A DNA stretch of 64,000 nt from G965203045 sp965203045 (GTDB taxonomy: Bacteria; Pseudomonadota; Gammaproteobacteria; PS1; Pseudothioglobaceae): contig OZ241850.1 of the NCBI GenBank assembly GCA_965203045.1, positions 186,001 through 250,000 on the forward strand, written 5' to 3'. The number at the start of each line of letters is the position of its first letter. Position 1 is the first letter of the stretch. Positions 34,729 through 43,075 of the stretch are shown one piece after another. Under the pieces are notes generated by a model. It made no database searches. It worked only from the letters and a program-made list of their open reading frames with translations, and had not been told where the DNA came from. Made by a program: the position numbers and the translations under genes.

Positions 34729-35730
34729 ATGTATCAAGTTAGCAACGAATTAAGTGGCAATAAATTTTTTCTAAACCCCAAACAAACTATTTTAGCAGCA
34801 GCTTTAGAACACGGTATTAATTTACCTTATGGTTGCGAGAAAGGTTTATGTGGCAAATGCAAGGCTTTGGTGATAGAAGGTAAAATCATCCACACCAAAC
34901 CACTACCAAAAGGTATTAGTAATGAAGATTTCAACGATGGCTATCGGCTGATGTGTCAATCCAGAGCATTAAGCAATATTACCATTGCTGTTGACGAACT
35001 TAGTTCTGGTAGTGATATTGTTAGCAAAAATTATACAGCCAAAGTGGTCAAAATTAACAGGGTGAGTTCCGATGTGATTATTTTGCTCCTGAAAACCCCA
35101 AGTGGCGATAGTATGCAGTTTTTAGCTGGGCAATATATTGACTTGTCTTATCCTAATTTTGAACCACGGTCATTTTCCATTGCTAATACGCCAAATAATA
35201 AAGGTGAGATTGAATTGCACATTCGTCTTATTGACCATGGTCAATTCACTCAATTTATTTTTAATGAATTAAAAGAAAAAACTTTGCTACAACTAGAGGG
35301 GCCTAAGGGTAGTTTTTATTTTAGAGATAATAATAGGCCAATTATTATGATTGCCGGTGGCACTGGACTAGGTCCAATTAAGTCAATTATTGAACAAATT
35401 ATCAACGATTATAAACAACCAATTATGCTCTACTGGGGAGTGCGCGACGAGGTGGATTTATATACTAACTTACCACAAAAATGGGCTGATAAATACCAAT
35501 ATTTATCCTTTGTGCCAGTTTTATCAAAACCTAATAAAAAATGGCAAGGAAGAATCGGTTTTGTGCATAAAGCAGTTTTAGGTGATTACCAAGATTTATC
35601 TAATTATGATATTTATGCTTGCGGTCCGCCAATTATGGTAGAGTCCATTGCTGAGACTTTTGTTAAAAAAGGTATGAATAAACACTATTTTTATGTTGAT
35701 TCCTTTGAATTTCAAACCGCAACTACATAA
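34729..35730 (+). CDS. 2Fe-2S ferredoxin/FAD reductase fusion
   Basis: 333 residues from the ATG at 34729; an in-frame TTG at 34711 is possible. The N-terminal plant-type ferredoxin domain has ILAAALEHGINLPYGCEKGL with CxxxxCGKC and a last Cys in RLMCQS. Then a FAD-binding barrel (RSFSIANTP, residues ~145-155) and a NAD(P) domain (MIAGGTGLGPIKSI; YACGPPIMVES). This is the layout of CDP-6-deoxy-glucoseen reductase/AscD-like and oxygenase reductases. It transfers electrons from NAD(P)H to an acceptor that I cannot name. Its stop overlaps the bolA-like start (TAATG). Confidence 0.85.
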   Translation: MYQVSNELSGNKFFLNPKQTILAAALEHGINLPYGCEKGLCGKCKALVIEGKIIHTKPLPKGISNEDFNDGYRLMCQSRALSNITIAVDELSSGSDIVSKNYTAKVVKINRVSSDVIILLLKTPSGDSMQFLAGQYIDLSYPNFEPRSFSIANTPNNKGEIELHIRLIDHGQFTQFIFNELKEKTLLQLEGPKGSFYFRDNNRPIIMIAGGTGLGPIKSIIEQIINDYKQPIMLYWGVRDEVDLYTNLPQKWADKYQYLSFVPVLSKPNKKWQGRIGFVHKAVLGDYQDLSNYDIYACGPPIMVESIAETFVKKGMNKHYFYVDSFEFQTATT

Positions 35731-36026
35731 TGCAAAACATTTTAGAGAAAAAAATAATCCAAACATTTAAACCTGTTTTCTATCAAGTCATTAATGAAAG
35801 CGACCAACACTCAGGCCCTGCTACTGAATCACATTTTAAGGTAATTATTGTAAGTGAGGATTTTAATAATATGCCACTTATCAAACGTCATCGTTTAGTA
35901 AATGAATTATTTAGAGAAGAGCTTAAACAAATTCACGCTTTGGCAATTCACACCTATAACGAAGCAGAATGGCAGAAAAAATATAAACAAGCTCCACAAT
36001 CACCAAAATGTAGCAACAATAAATAA
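35730..36026 (+). CDS. BolA-like protein
   Basis: 98 residues. SGPATESHFKVIIVSEDF with LIKRHRLVNELF is the BolA helix-turn-helix-like core, and IHALAIHTYNEAEW closes the domain. BolA proteins bind monothiol glutaredoxins with 2Fe-2S clusters, and some act as regulators. Residue His in ESHFKV is the usual cluster-ligand position. It overlaps the preceding Fe-S reductase by one base, suggesting a shared Fe-S context. Confidence 0.85.
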   Translation: MQNILEKKIIQTFKPVFYQVINESDQHSGPATESHFKVIIVSEDFNNMPLIKRHRLVNELFREELKQIHALAIHTYNEAEWQKKYKQAPQSPKCSNNK

Positions 36027-36032
36027 ACTATT

Positions 36033-36470
36033 ATGCGAAAAACTGACAATTACAACGCCGACCTAACTAGTGGTATTGCCGCTTTTGATAGCAAAAACTT
36101 CGCCCTTGCCTACCAATTGCTTGCCCCGCTTGCAACCGAAGGCGACAAAGAAGCTCTATTTAGAATAGCAATCATGCAAAACAACGGCTTAGGTATGGTG
36201 GCAAATCAACAATTAGCGCTAGATAACTTTAAACGAGCCGCTAGGCTTGGACACTCATTTGCCCACCATATGCTAGGCATTGCTTATTTAGAAGGTGAAG
36301 GTGTTGAAAAAAATATCAATACTGCTATTTCTTGGCTTGAAAAAGCAGCTGAGTTTGAACTAGAAGGCTCAATGCTAGTATTATCAATGCTATATGCAGA
36401 TGGCAATCAAATCGCAAAAGATAACAAAAAAGCTAAATATTGGGCAGATAGAGCAACAAAAAACAAATGA
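36033..36470 (+). CDS. Sel1-repeat protein
   Basis: 145 residues. About three Sel1 repeats: EALFRIAIMQNNGLGMVANQ, SFAHHMLGIAYLEGEGVEKN, and GSMLVLSMLYADGNQIAKDN, each a helical hairpin with the A-x-x-x-L-G-x-x-Y pattern. No signal peptide, so cytoplasmic; such proteins are scaffolds. It lies between the bolA-like gene and gltX; its stop overlaps the gltX start (ATGATAA). Confidence 0.85.
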   Translation: MRKTDNYNADLTSGIAAFDSKNFALAYQLLAPLATEGDKEALFRIAIMQNNGLGMVANQQLALDNFKRAARLGHSFAHHMLGIAYLEGEGVEKNINTAISWLEKAAEFELEGSMLVLSMLYADGNQIAKDNKKAKYWADRATKNK

Positions 36471-37846
36471 TAAAAACTAGGTTTGCCCCCTCACCCACCG
36501 GGTTTTTACATATTGGTAGTGTTAGAACCGCCCTATTTTCTTACCTACATGCCAAACGCTACAAGGGAAAATTTTTACTACGTATTGAGGATACTGATTT
36601 AACCCGTTCTAAAAAAAAATCAGCAACGATAATTTTTGACGGATTAAAGTGGTTGGGCCTAGTATCAGACTTACCGCCAATTTATCAAAGCAAACGTTTT
36701 AGTCGTTATAATGAAATTATTGATAAATTATTAAAAATTGACAAGGCTTATTATTGTAATTGCTCACAAAAACGTTTAGAGGATTTAAGAAAACAATTAA
36801 AAGCGGCTGGTAAAAAACCAAAATACGATAACAAATGTCGTAACTTAGGCTTAAAAAGTGGAGTTATTCGTTTTAAAAATCCAACCACAAATCAAGTTAT
36901 ATTTAATGATCTAACCAAAGGTAGAATTGCTGTTAATAATAGCGAATTAGATGACTTAATCATTAAAAGAGCCAACGGTGCTCCAACTTATAATTTAACT
37001 GTGGTGGTAGATGACCACGACATGGGTATTACCACTATTATTCGCGGTGATGACCATATTAACAACACACCTAGACAAATCAACCTTTACCAATCGCTAG
37101 AATGGGAGGTTCCTCAATTTGCTCACCTACCATTGATTTTAGGTGATGATGGTACTAGATTGTCCAAACGTTATAAAGCAACGAATATACTACAATACAA
37201 AGAAGACGGTTTCTTGCCCCAAGCGCTACTTAATTATTTAGCAAGACTGGGCTGGTCATACAAAGACCAAGAAATTTTTTCTTTAGCTGAATTGATTAAA
37301 TTGTTTGCTGTTGAAAATGTAAATAGCGCAAACGCTAAGTTTGATAAACAAAAATTAGTATGGCTAAACAGCGATTATATTAAAAAAACCCCTGCTAATA
37401 AACTATTACCCCACCTGCAATATCATCTAAAAAAACAAAGCGTTAACACTGGCGATAAACCACATATTTTAACAGTAATAACATTATTACAACCCAGAGC
37501 CAAAACCTTAGTAGAGCTTGCTGCTAAATGCAGAATGTTTTACCACAGGCCAAATATTTATGATAAAAAACTCAAGTCTAAATATTTCACCCCAAACACA
37601 CTAACTATGCTTATCAACCTGAACCAAAAGCTCAGCACACTTAGTAATTGGAGCGCTGATAATATAGAACAATTAATGAATAGTATTTGTGCTAAATACA
37701 AAGTTGGTTTTGGTAATATTGGCCAACCATTTAGGCTGGTACTAAGCGGTGATGGTATAGCTCCTGACATTGCTAAAACTGCTGAATTAGTCGGCAAAAA
37801 TGAGGTTTTAATACGTCTTAGAAAAGTATTAACCAATGATTTTTAG
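36467..37846 (+). CDS. gltX: glutamyl-tRNA synthetase
   Basis: 459 residues. It loads glutamate on tRNA. The class I signatures are FAPSPTGFLHIGSVRTALFS (HIGH-type) and RLSKRYKA (KMSKS-type, ~237-244). The zinc-binding-like region YCNCSQKRLEDLRKQ is present, followed by the helical anticodon-binding domain (~320-459). The start overlaps the Sel1 gene stop. A co-directional group of 35-39 kb continues with rsmE, which overlaps by 11 bp. Confidence 0.95.
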   Translation: MIKTRFAPSPTGFLHIGSVRTALFSYLHAKRYKGKFLLRIEDTDLTRSKKKSATIIFDGLKWLGLVSDLPPIYQSKRFSRYNEIIDKLLKIDKAYYCNCSQKRLEDLRKQLKAAGKKPKYDNKCRNLGLKSGVIRFKNPTTNQVIFNDLTKGRIAVNNSELDDLIIKRANGAPTYNLTVVVDDHDMGITTIIRGDDHINNTPRQINLYQSLEWEVPQFAHLPLILGDDGTRLSKRYKATNILQYKEDGFLPQALLNYLARLGWSYKDQEIFSLAELIKLFAVENVNSANAKFDKQKLVWLNSDYIKKTPANKLLPHLQYHLKKQSVNTGDKPHILTVITLLQPRAKTLVELAAKCRMFYHRPNIYDKKLKSKYFTPNTLTMLINLNQKLSTLSNWSADNIEQLMNSICAKYKVGFGNIGQPFRLVLSGDGIAPDIAKTAELVGKNEVLIRLRKVLTNDF

Positions 37847-38507
37847 TTACCACCCAAACGCTGGTGCTAAAACACTCAATATTGATAAAGAATTATTTAA
37901 CCATCTGATAAAAGCAAGGCGACAAAGGTGTGGTGATAAGTTGCTAGTATCTAAATTAGATAACTATAAACACCACTACCAAATCCAAAAAATAAGTGCC
38001 AGAATCGCCCAATTAAAGCTGCTAAAAACTACAAAAATCACTAATAAACCGCCCTCATTGCTACATCTTGGCTGGTGTGTAATTGGAAGCAGTGTTATCA
38101 AACAAACCCTACCAGCGTTAAACCAACTAGGTTTGACAAAACTAACATTTATCTACGGCAAACGTAGCCAAAAAAGCACTAAAATCAGTTTAGCAAAACT
38201 TCATAAAATCCTTATTAATTCCTGCTGCCAATGCGGACGTTATGACCTAATGCAATTAGATATTTGCCCAACAATTGCTGATTTTTTAATAACCAACCCC
38301 AAAACAATCTTGCTAAATTTAGGAGCTAAGCCTCTAAGCCAACATAAACGAAAAATAACCACTATTCTGGTAGGTCCCGAAGGAGGTTTTACCAATAATG
38401 AAGTAAAGCTCTTTGATAAAAAAAACATAGTATCACTACCAGTCACATTTAGCCTAAAAAGCGAAACTGCCGCAATTGCTATTACTAGTAATTTACTATT
38501 TAGGTAG
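37836..38507 (+). CDS. rsmE: 16S rRNA m3U1498 methyltransferase
   Basis: 223 residues, slightly shorter than usual (~243). It methylates N3 of U1498 in 16S rRNA using SAM. SPOUT knot motifs: ILVGPEGGFTNNEVKLF (~180-196), then LPVTFSLKSETAAIAI with the conserved L-(R/K)-x-ETA block. The N-terminal PUA-like domain (HLIKARRQRCGDKLLV) is present. The middle (NSCCQCGRYDL) equals the usual EQSGR segment with substitutions. It overlaps gltX by 11 bp. Confidence 0.9.
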   Translation: MIFSYHPNAGAKTLNIDKELFNHLIKARRQRCGDKLLVSKLDNYKHHYQIQKISARIAQLKLLKTTKITNKPPSLLHLGWCVIGSSVIKQTLPALNQLGLTKLTFIYGKRSQKSTKISLAKLHKILINSCCQCGRYDLMQLDICPTIADFLITNPKTILLNLGAKPLSQHKRKITTILVGPEGGFTNNEVKLFDKKNIVSLPVTFSLKSETAAIAITSNLLFR

Positions 38508-38622
38508 TTAATTGGTAATTGGACTACTAATAGTTTATAATTGTAGGGCTAATTTTTAACAAAGCACAAAAAAATGGTAACACATTTATAATAGCAATAA
38601 ACAATAACAAACGGAGAATAAA

Positions 38623-39102
38623 ATGACAACTAACGAAAATAGCCGCCCTCCTTTGCCTCCCTTTACCCTTGAAACCGCTACTCAAAAGGTGCGCGCGGCA
38701 GAGGATGGTTGGAACACACGCGAACCCGAACGAGTTTCACTTGCTTATACTACCGATAGTAACTGGCGTAATCGCTGCGAGTTTTTTTCAGGACGAGAGG
38801 CAATAGTAGAATTTCTTAAACGCAAATGGGCAAAAGAGTTAGACTACCGCCTTATAAAAGAGTTATGGACATTTGGTGATACTCGCATTGCAGTGCGATT
38901 TGCTTATGAGTGGCATGACGACTCGGGTAGTTGGTTTAGGTCCTATGGCAATGAAAACTGGGAATTTAGTGAAAACGGACTTATGCGTCGCCGCATCGCA
39001 AGCATTAACGACCTACCCATAGAAGAATCAGAGCGCAAATACCATTGGCAGCTGGGTCGCCGTCCAGATGAACACCCAGGGTTATCTGAACTTGGTCTGT
39101 AA
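38623..39102 (+). CDS. NTF2-like DUF1348 protein
   Basis: 159 residues. The DUF1348 signature includes KVRAAEDGWNTREPERVSLA, YTTDSNWRNRCEFFSGREAI, FLKRKWAKELDYRLIKELW, and GNENWEFSENGLMRRRIASI, then the C-terminal WQLGRRPDEHPGLSELGL. The fold is a SnoaL/NTF2 cone; the substrate is unknown. CGGAGAATAAA precedes the start; TATAAT at 38587-38592 could be its -10. GC content is visibly higher than that of neighbours, suggesting recent transfer or strong conservation. Confidence 0.9.
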   Translation: MTTNENSRPPLPPFTLETATQKVRAAEDGWNTREPERVSLAYTTDSNWRNRCEFFSGREAIVEFLKRKWAKELDYRLIKELWTFGDTRIAVRFAYEWHDDSGSWFRSYGNENWEFSENGLMRRRIASINDLPIEESERKYHWQLGRRPDEHPGLSELGL

Positions 39103-39134
39103 TGTATTAAATTATCTTTGTTAATAACAAAATA

Positions 39135-39773
39135 GTGAAGCAAATTTATGATGATTTATGGCAAACTAAAGTTGAGATTCCCTTTGGCAATGTTAACACT
39201 CACGCTTATCTTCTAAAATGCGATAAAGGCAATGTGCTTTTCTATAATACGAGCCATACAGATGATATTGAGCAAATATCTCAGTTAGGAGGTATTAAGT
39301 ATCAATATTTAAGCCATCGCGACGAAGGGGGAGAATCATTACAAAAAATCAAGCATAAATTTAATTCTTTGTTGTGTTGCCACATTAAAGAAGAGCCTTT
39401 TATTACATCATTATGCCCAGTAGATATTACTTTTTCTAATCGGGTTAGCCACTTTGCTAAAATAGAGGTTATCCCAACACCGGGTCATACTAGTGGTAGC
39501 ATATCTTTTTTATATCAATCGCCTTATGGAGGCAATTATCTTTTCACTGGAGATACATTTTTCCAATCGCATGGACATTGGCAGACCATATTTTTTAGAC
39601 AAGCCGGAGGTAGTACTAAAACACTAATAAAAAGCCTATTAGTTTATAAAAAATTAAACCCCGATGTGGTTTTCTGGAGCGCATCCGACGGTGGGGATGA
39701 TTCTTTTGCTGAAATAAACCAAAAACAGTGGCTAGCAGCTATTGATAATCAAGTTGAGAAATTAAAAAAATAG
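39135..39773 (+). CDS. MBL-fold hydrolase-like protein
   Basis: 212 residues. Beta-lactamase-type fold: GNVNTHAYLLKCDKGNVLFYN at the start, then LSHRDEGGE where classical enzymes have HxHxDH, later IPTPGHTSGSISFLY (His), YLFTGDTFFQ (Asp), and FWSASDGGDDS near the end. The first His and the DH His of the metal motif are missing (Leu and Glu instead). This substitution is shared by a subfamily of such proteins, so it may be functional. Starts 32 bp after the DUF1348 gene; probably co-transcribed. Confidence 0.82.
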   Translation: MKQIYDDLWQTKVEIPFGNVNTHAYLLKCDKGNVLFYNTSHTDDIEQISQLGGIKYQYLSHRDEGGESLQKIKHKFNSLLCCHIKEEPFITSLCPVDITFSNRVSHFAKIEVIPTPGHTSGSISFLYQSPYGGNYLFTGDTFFQSHGHWQTIFFRQAGGSTKTLIKSLLVYKKLNPDVVFWSASDGGDDSFAEINQKQWLAAIDNQVEKLKK

Positions 39774-39813
39774 AACCCAACCAATTAAGCAAACTTTTGC
39801 TCAATCCTTTTTA

Positions 39814-39836
39814 ACAAAACTTCATATAAGTTTTGT
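39814..39836 (+). terminator. stem-loop terminator after the MBL-fold gene
   Basis: ACAAAACTT, loop CATAT, AAGTTTTGT, then CATTTTATT: a perfect 9 bp stem with a T-rich tail, 40 bp downstream of the MBL gene stop. The same element, with a G-T pair, follows at 41488-41511 as part of a duplicated block. Confidence 0.65.
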
Positions 39837-39864
39837 CATTTTATTAGCACAAAAAATTAAATAC

Positions 39865-39893
39865 TTGACATTTATTTTTAAACTTATTACAAT
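39865..39893 (+). promoter_or_regulatory. promoter of lipoprotein copy 1
   Basis: -35 TTGACA (39865-39870), 17 bp spacer, -10 TACAAT (39888-39893). The ATG follows 8 bp after the -10, so transcription should start at or next to the A of ATG: a leaderless mRNA. Confidence 0.85.
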
Positions 39894-39901
39894 GGGTAAC
39901 T

Positions 39902-41341
39902 ATGAACAAGCTACTTTTACTATCAGCTGTGCTATTGCTGCTGGGTTGTGGTGGCAGTAGTGAGAATGACGGCGGTGCATTTTCAAGTGCGTCGGGCGGG
40001 ACTGGTGTGTTTTTAGACTCTCCAGTTGCTGGGGTGCAGTATCGAGTTTTTTTCAATGATGGTAATGTTGGTGATATTAAAGTTACCGATAGCAAGGGGC
40101 GTTTTAGTTATGAGGGTGATACCTTTGCTATTAGTTTCTTTTTAGGCAGAGACCCAGTCGGCAGGATTAACTTAGGCTCCAGCACTATCAAACCAACTAT
40201 TACTTTATTAGACTTATTGCCTAAGGGTGAGGTGCGTACTGTTGATCATCCCAAAATTAGTGCAATGGCACAATTACTACAATCACTAGATGATGATGGG
40301 GATATTACTTCTACTATTCATATCAGTAGCCAAACTCTTGCTAAGATTAATGAGATGAGTGATAATAGTGATACTGCTTTAATTGATTTAGATAGTGACC
40401 CCGCCTCAAAAATAGTCCAAGTTTTAGAAATGATACAAGCCACCGAAAACTTAGTGCCATTTAGCAATGCCGAACAACATTTAGAACAAAGTCTAGAAGA
40501 AATACAAACCAATGAACAAAACCCACTAGCGCCATATAATGTTGTAGCAGCTAGGAGTGATGCTAGCTTGACATTTTTTTGGCAAGGAACTGCAAATACA
40601 GACAGTTATGATTTATATATCACCAGAGGGACTGGCCTTACTAATCAGCATTATGAGGATTTTGCCACTAGTAAACACTCTGATGTAACAAGTCCATATA
40701 CTATTACTGATTTAACAAATGGTGCTACTTATTCTTATTTTATTGTTGCTATTAATGATATTGGCGAACAGCCAAGTGTTGTTAAACAAGCAGTGCCTAT
40801 GGATTTATTAAACAAAGAATATAGGAGACTTAAAAGAGAGGCTTACAACCAAATTATTGGCTGGGCAAAGGAGAAGGGTGAAGATTATAAGCAATATTGC
40901 TCATTTCCTATGCTTGTTTTTCATGATGAACTGGATTTAGCTAATAAAAAAGCCCTAGATAGTGATATAAAAAATATTGTTGCTAGTTATGATTCTATGC
41001 CTACCATTATTCACCCAATAACAATGGCCCCTCGTATTCCATACGATATTTGGAATGGGCAGTATTTTGATAGAGGTGAAAGAAGAGAACCAGTTCGTAA
41101 CGCCTACTCATTTATAAGAGCCAATTTTGAACACCCTAATAGATATAAACTTCCAAGGCTTCCCTCACAAGATAATTCACTGCATATACCGGTAGATATG
41201 ACAGCGCTACGCTGGATAGTATTAGACGAGCGTGTAAGATTATCCCCTCTAAGTTATGGTTATGGCTATAGAGTGCCACTAATTACACTTCAAATAAGAC
41301 AACCTCTTAACGGGCCCCAGCCAGAACCTTGTAATAGCTAA
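39902..41341 (+). CDS. tandem-family lipoprotein, copy 1 (FN3-containing)
   Basis: 479 residues. Lipoprotein signal with lipobox LLGC (Cys 16) then a low-complexity GGSSENDGGAFSS linker. Residues ~35-60 carry FLDSPVAGVQYRVF and GRFSYEGDTF, a beta module seen at the N-terminus of surface lipoproteins (modified Ig-like). ~60-195 is a helical, Asp-rich region (LDLLPKGEVRTVDHP; DDDGDITSTIHISS). ~200-300 is a fibronectin type III-like domain (YNVVAARSDASLTFFWQG; YTITDLTNGATYSYFIVA). The ~300-479 end is not recognised. Probably outer membrane, surface-exposed. It is the first of a tandem set. Confidence 0.8.
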   Translation: MNKLLLLSAVLLLLGCGGSSENDGGAFSSASGGTGVFLDSPVAGVQYRVFFNDGNVGDIKVTDSKGRFSYEGDTFAISFFLGRDPVGRINLGSSTIKPTITLLDLLPKGEVRTVDHPKISAMAQLLQSLDDDGDITSTIHISSQTLAKINEMSDNSDTALIDLDSDPASKIVQVLEMIQATENLVPFSNAEQHLEQSLEEIQTNEQNPLAPYNVVAARSDASLTFFWQGTANTDSYDLYITRGTGLTNQHYEDFATSKHSDVTSPYTITDLTNGATYSYFIVAINDIGEQPSVVKQAVPMDLLNKEYRRLKREAYNQIIGWAKEKGEDYKQYCSFPMLVFHDELDLANKKALDSDIKNIVASYDSMPTIIHPITMAPRIPYDIWNGQYFDRGERREPVRNAYSFIRANFEHPNRYKLPRLPSQDNSLHIPVDMTALRWIVLDERVRLSPLSYGYGYRVPLITLQIRQPLNGPQPEPCNS

Positions 41342-41362
41342 ACTTGATAAGGTAGTATAATT

Positions 41363-41488
41363 ATGCATAAAATTATAAAAGGAATATTATTACTATTACT
41401 AACAAATATCACTAATGGTGCTGGCTATACTGATGCTACAGATAAAGCATCAGTTTATAATTACCTAATTAATAAACAACAAATTTAA
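41363..41488 (+). CDS. 41-residue exported peptide or remnant
   Basis: MHKIIKGILLLLLTNITNGA is a signal peptide, and ~20 residues follow to a stop. The first 11 codons recur at 43021-43053, where a stop cuts them off. It may be a real short secreted peptide or the remaining 5' end of a longer gene similar to the small one at 46061. Confidence 0.4.
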   Translation: MHKIIKGILLLLLTNITNGAGYTDATDKASVYNYLINKQQI

Positions 41489-41511
41489 CAAAACTTAATA
41501 ATAGGTTTTGT
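41488..41511 (+). terminator. stem-loop terminator, second copy
   Basis: ACAAAACTT, AATAAT loop, AGGTTTTGT, followed by CATTTTATT. It belongs to the same duplicated block as 39814-39836, upstream of the next lipoprotein promoter. Confidence 0.55.
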
Positions 41512-41539
41512 CATTTTATTAGCACAAAAACTCAAATAC

Positions 41540-41568
41540 TTGACATTTATTTTTAAACTTATTACAAT
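41540..41568 (+). promoter_or_regulatory. promoter of lipoprotein copy 2
   Basis: TTGACA (41540-41545), 17 bp, TACAAT (41563-41568), ATG at 41577. Identical to copy 1, and again leaderless by spacing. Confidence 0.8.
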
Positions 41569-41576
41569 GGGTAACT

Positions 41577-42999
41577 ATGAACAAGCTACTTTTACTATCA
41601 GCTATGCTATTGCTGCTGGGTTGTGGTGGCAGTAGTCAGAATAACGGCGGTGCATTTTCAAGTGCATCGGGCGGGACTGGTGTGTTTTTAGACTCTCCAG
41701 TTGCTGGAGTGCAGTATCGAGTTTTTTTCAATGATGGTAATGTTGGTGATATTAAAGTTACCGATAGCAAGGGACGTTTTAGTTATGAGGGTGATACCTT
41801 TGCTATTAGTTTCTTTTTAGGCAGAGATCCAGTCGGCAGGATTAACTTAGGCTCCAGCACTATCAAACCAACTATTACTTTATTAGACTTATTGCCTAGG
41901 GGCGAAGTGCGTACTGTTGACCATCCCAAAATTAGTGCAATGGCACAATTACTACAATCACTAGATGATGATGGCGATATTACTTCTACTATTCATATCA
42001 GTAGCCAAACTCTTGCTAAGATTAATGAGATGAGTGATAATAGTGATACTGCTTTAATTGATTTAGATAGTGACCCCGCCTCAAAAATAGTCCAAGTTTT
42101 AGAAATGATACAAGCCACCGAAAACTTAGTGCCATTTAGCAATGCCGAACAACATTTAGAACAAAGCCTAGAAGCAATACAAACCAATGAACAAAACCCA
42201 CTAGCGCCATATAATGTTGTAGCAGCTAGGAGTGATGCTAGCTTGACATTTTTTTGGCAAGGATCTGCAAATACAGACAGTTATGATTTATATATCACCA
42301 GAGGTACTGGCCTTACTAATCAGCATTATGAGGATTTTGCCACTAGTAAACACTCTGATGTAACAAGTCCATATACTATTACTGATTTAACAAATGGTGC
42401 TACTTATTCTTATTTTATTGTTGCTGTTAATGATGTTGGCGAACGACCAAGTGTTGTTAAACAAGCAGTGCCTATGGATTTATTAAACAAAGAATATAGA
42501 AGAAATAAAAGAGAGGCTTACAACCAAATTATTGGCTGGGCAAAGGCAAAGGGTGAAGATTATAAGCAATATTGCTCATTTCCTATGCTTGTTTTTCATG
42601 ATGAACTGGATTTAGCTAGTAAAAAGGCCCTAGATAGTGATATAAAAAATATTGTTGCTAGTTATGATTCTATGCCTCCCATTCTTTTTGACCTAATGAC
42701 AATGACCCCTGATCTTCCATACGATATTTGGAATGGGCAATATTTTGATAGAGGTGAAAGAAGAGAACAAATATATCATGTTATAGAGTTTGGTAGGTAC
42801 TATAACTCTGTACGTGAAGCAGATAAAAGCAATTCACTGCATATACCGGTAGATATGACAGCGCTACGCTGGATGGTATTAGACGAGCGTGTAAGATTAT
42901 CCCCCTCTAAGTTATGGTTATGGCTACAGAATACCATCAACTTTCCATTATATAAGACAACCTCTTGATAAACCCCAGCCAGAACCTTGTAATGAGTAA
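41577..42999 (+). pseudogene. tandem-family lipoprotein, copy 2, frameshifted near the 3' end
   Basis: Nearly identical to copy 1 over the first ~330 codons. At 42899-42904 a run of five C (ATCCCCCTC) replaces four C in copy 1. The frame therefore leaves LSPLSYGYGYR for LSPSKLWLWLQ and stops at 42968 (463 residues). Reading the other frame restores PLSYGYGYRIPST, and the ending QPEPCN to the stop at 42999. The product is still long, so it may function with an altered tail. The C-tract could be a phase-variable switch. Confidence 0.75.
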
Positions 43000-43020
43000 A
43001 CTTGATAAGGTAGTATAAGT

Positions 43021-43053
43021 ATGCATAAAATTATAAAAGGAATATTATTACTA
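43021..43053 (+). pseudogene. truncated copy of the 41-residue peptide gene
   Basis: Eleven codons MHKIIKGILLL and a stop, then a direct join to the -10 region of the next lipoprotein copy. The deletion that produced it also removed the -35 box of copy 3. Confidence 0.55.
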
Positions 43054-43075
43054 TAAGTTTATTACAATAAAAATC

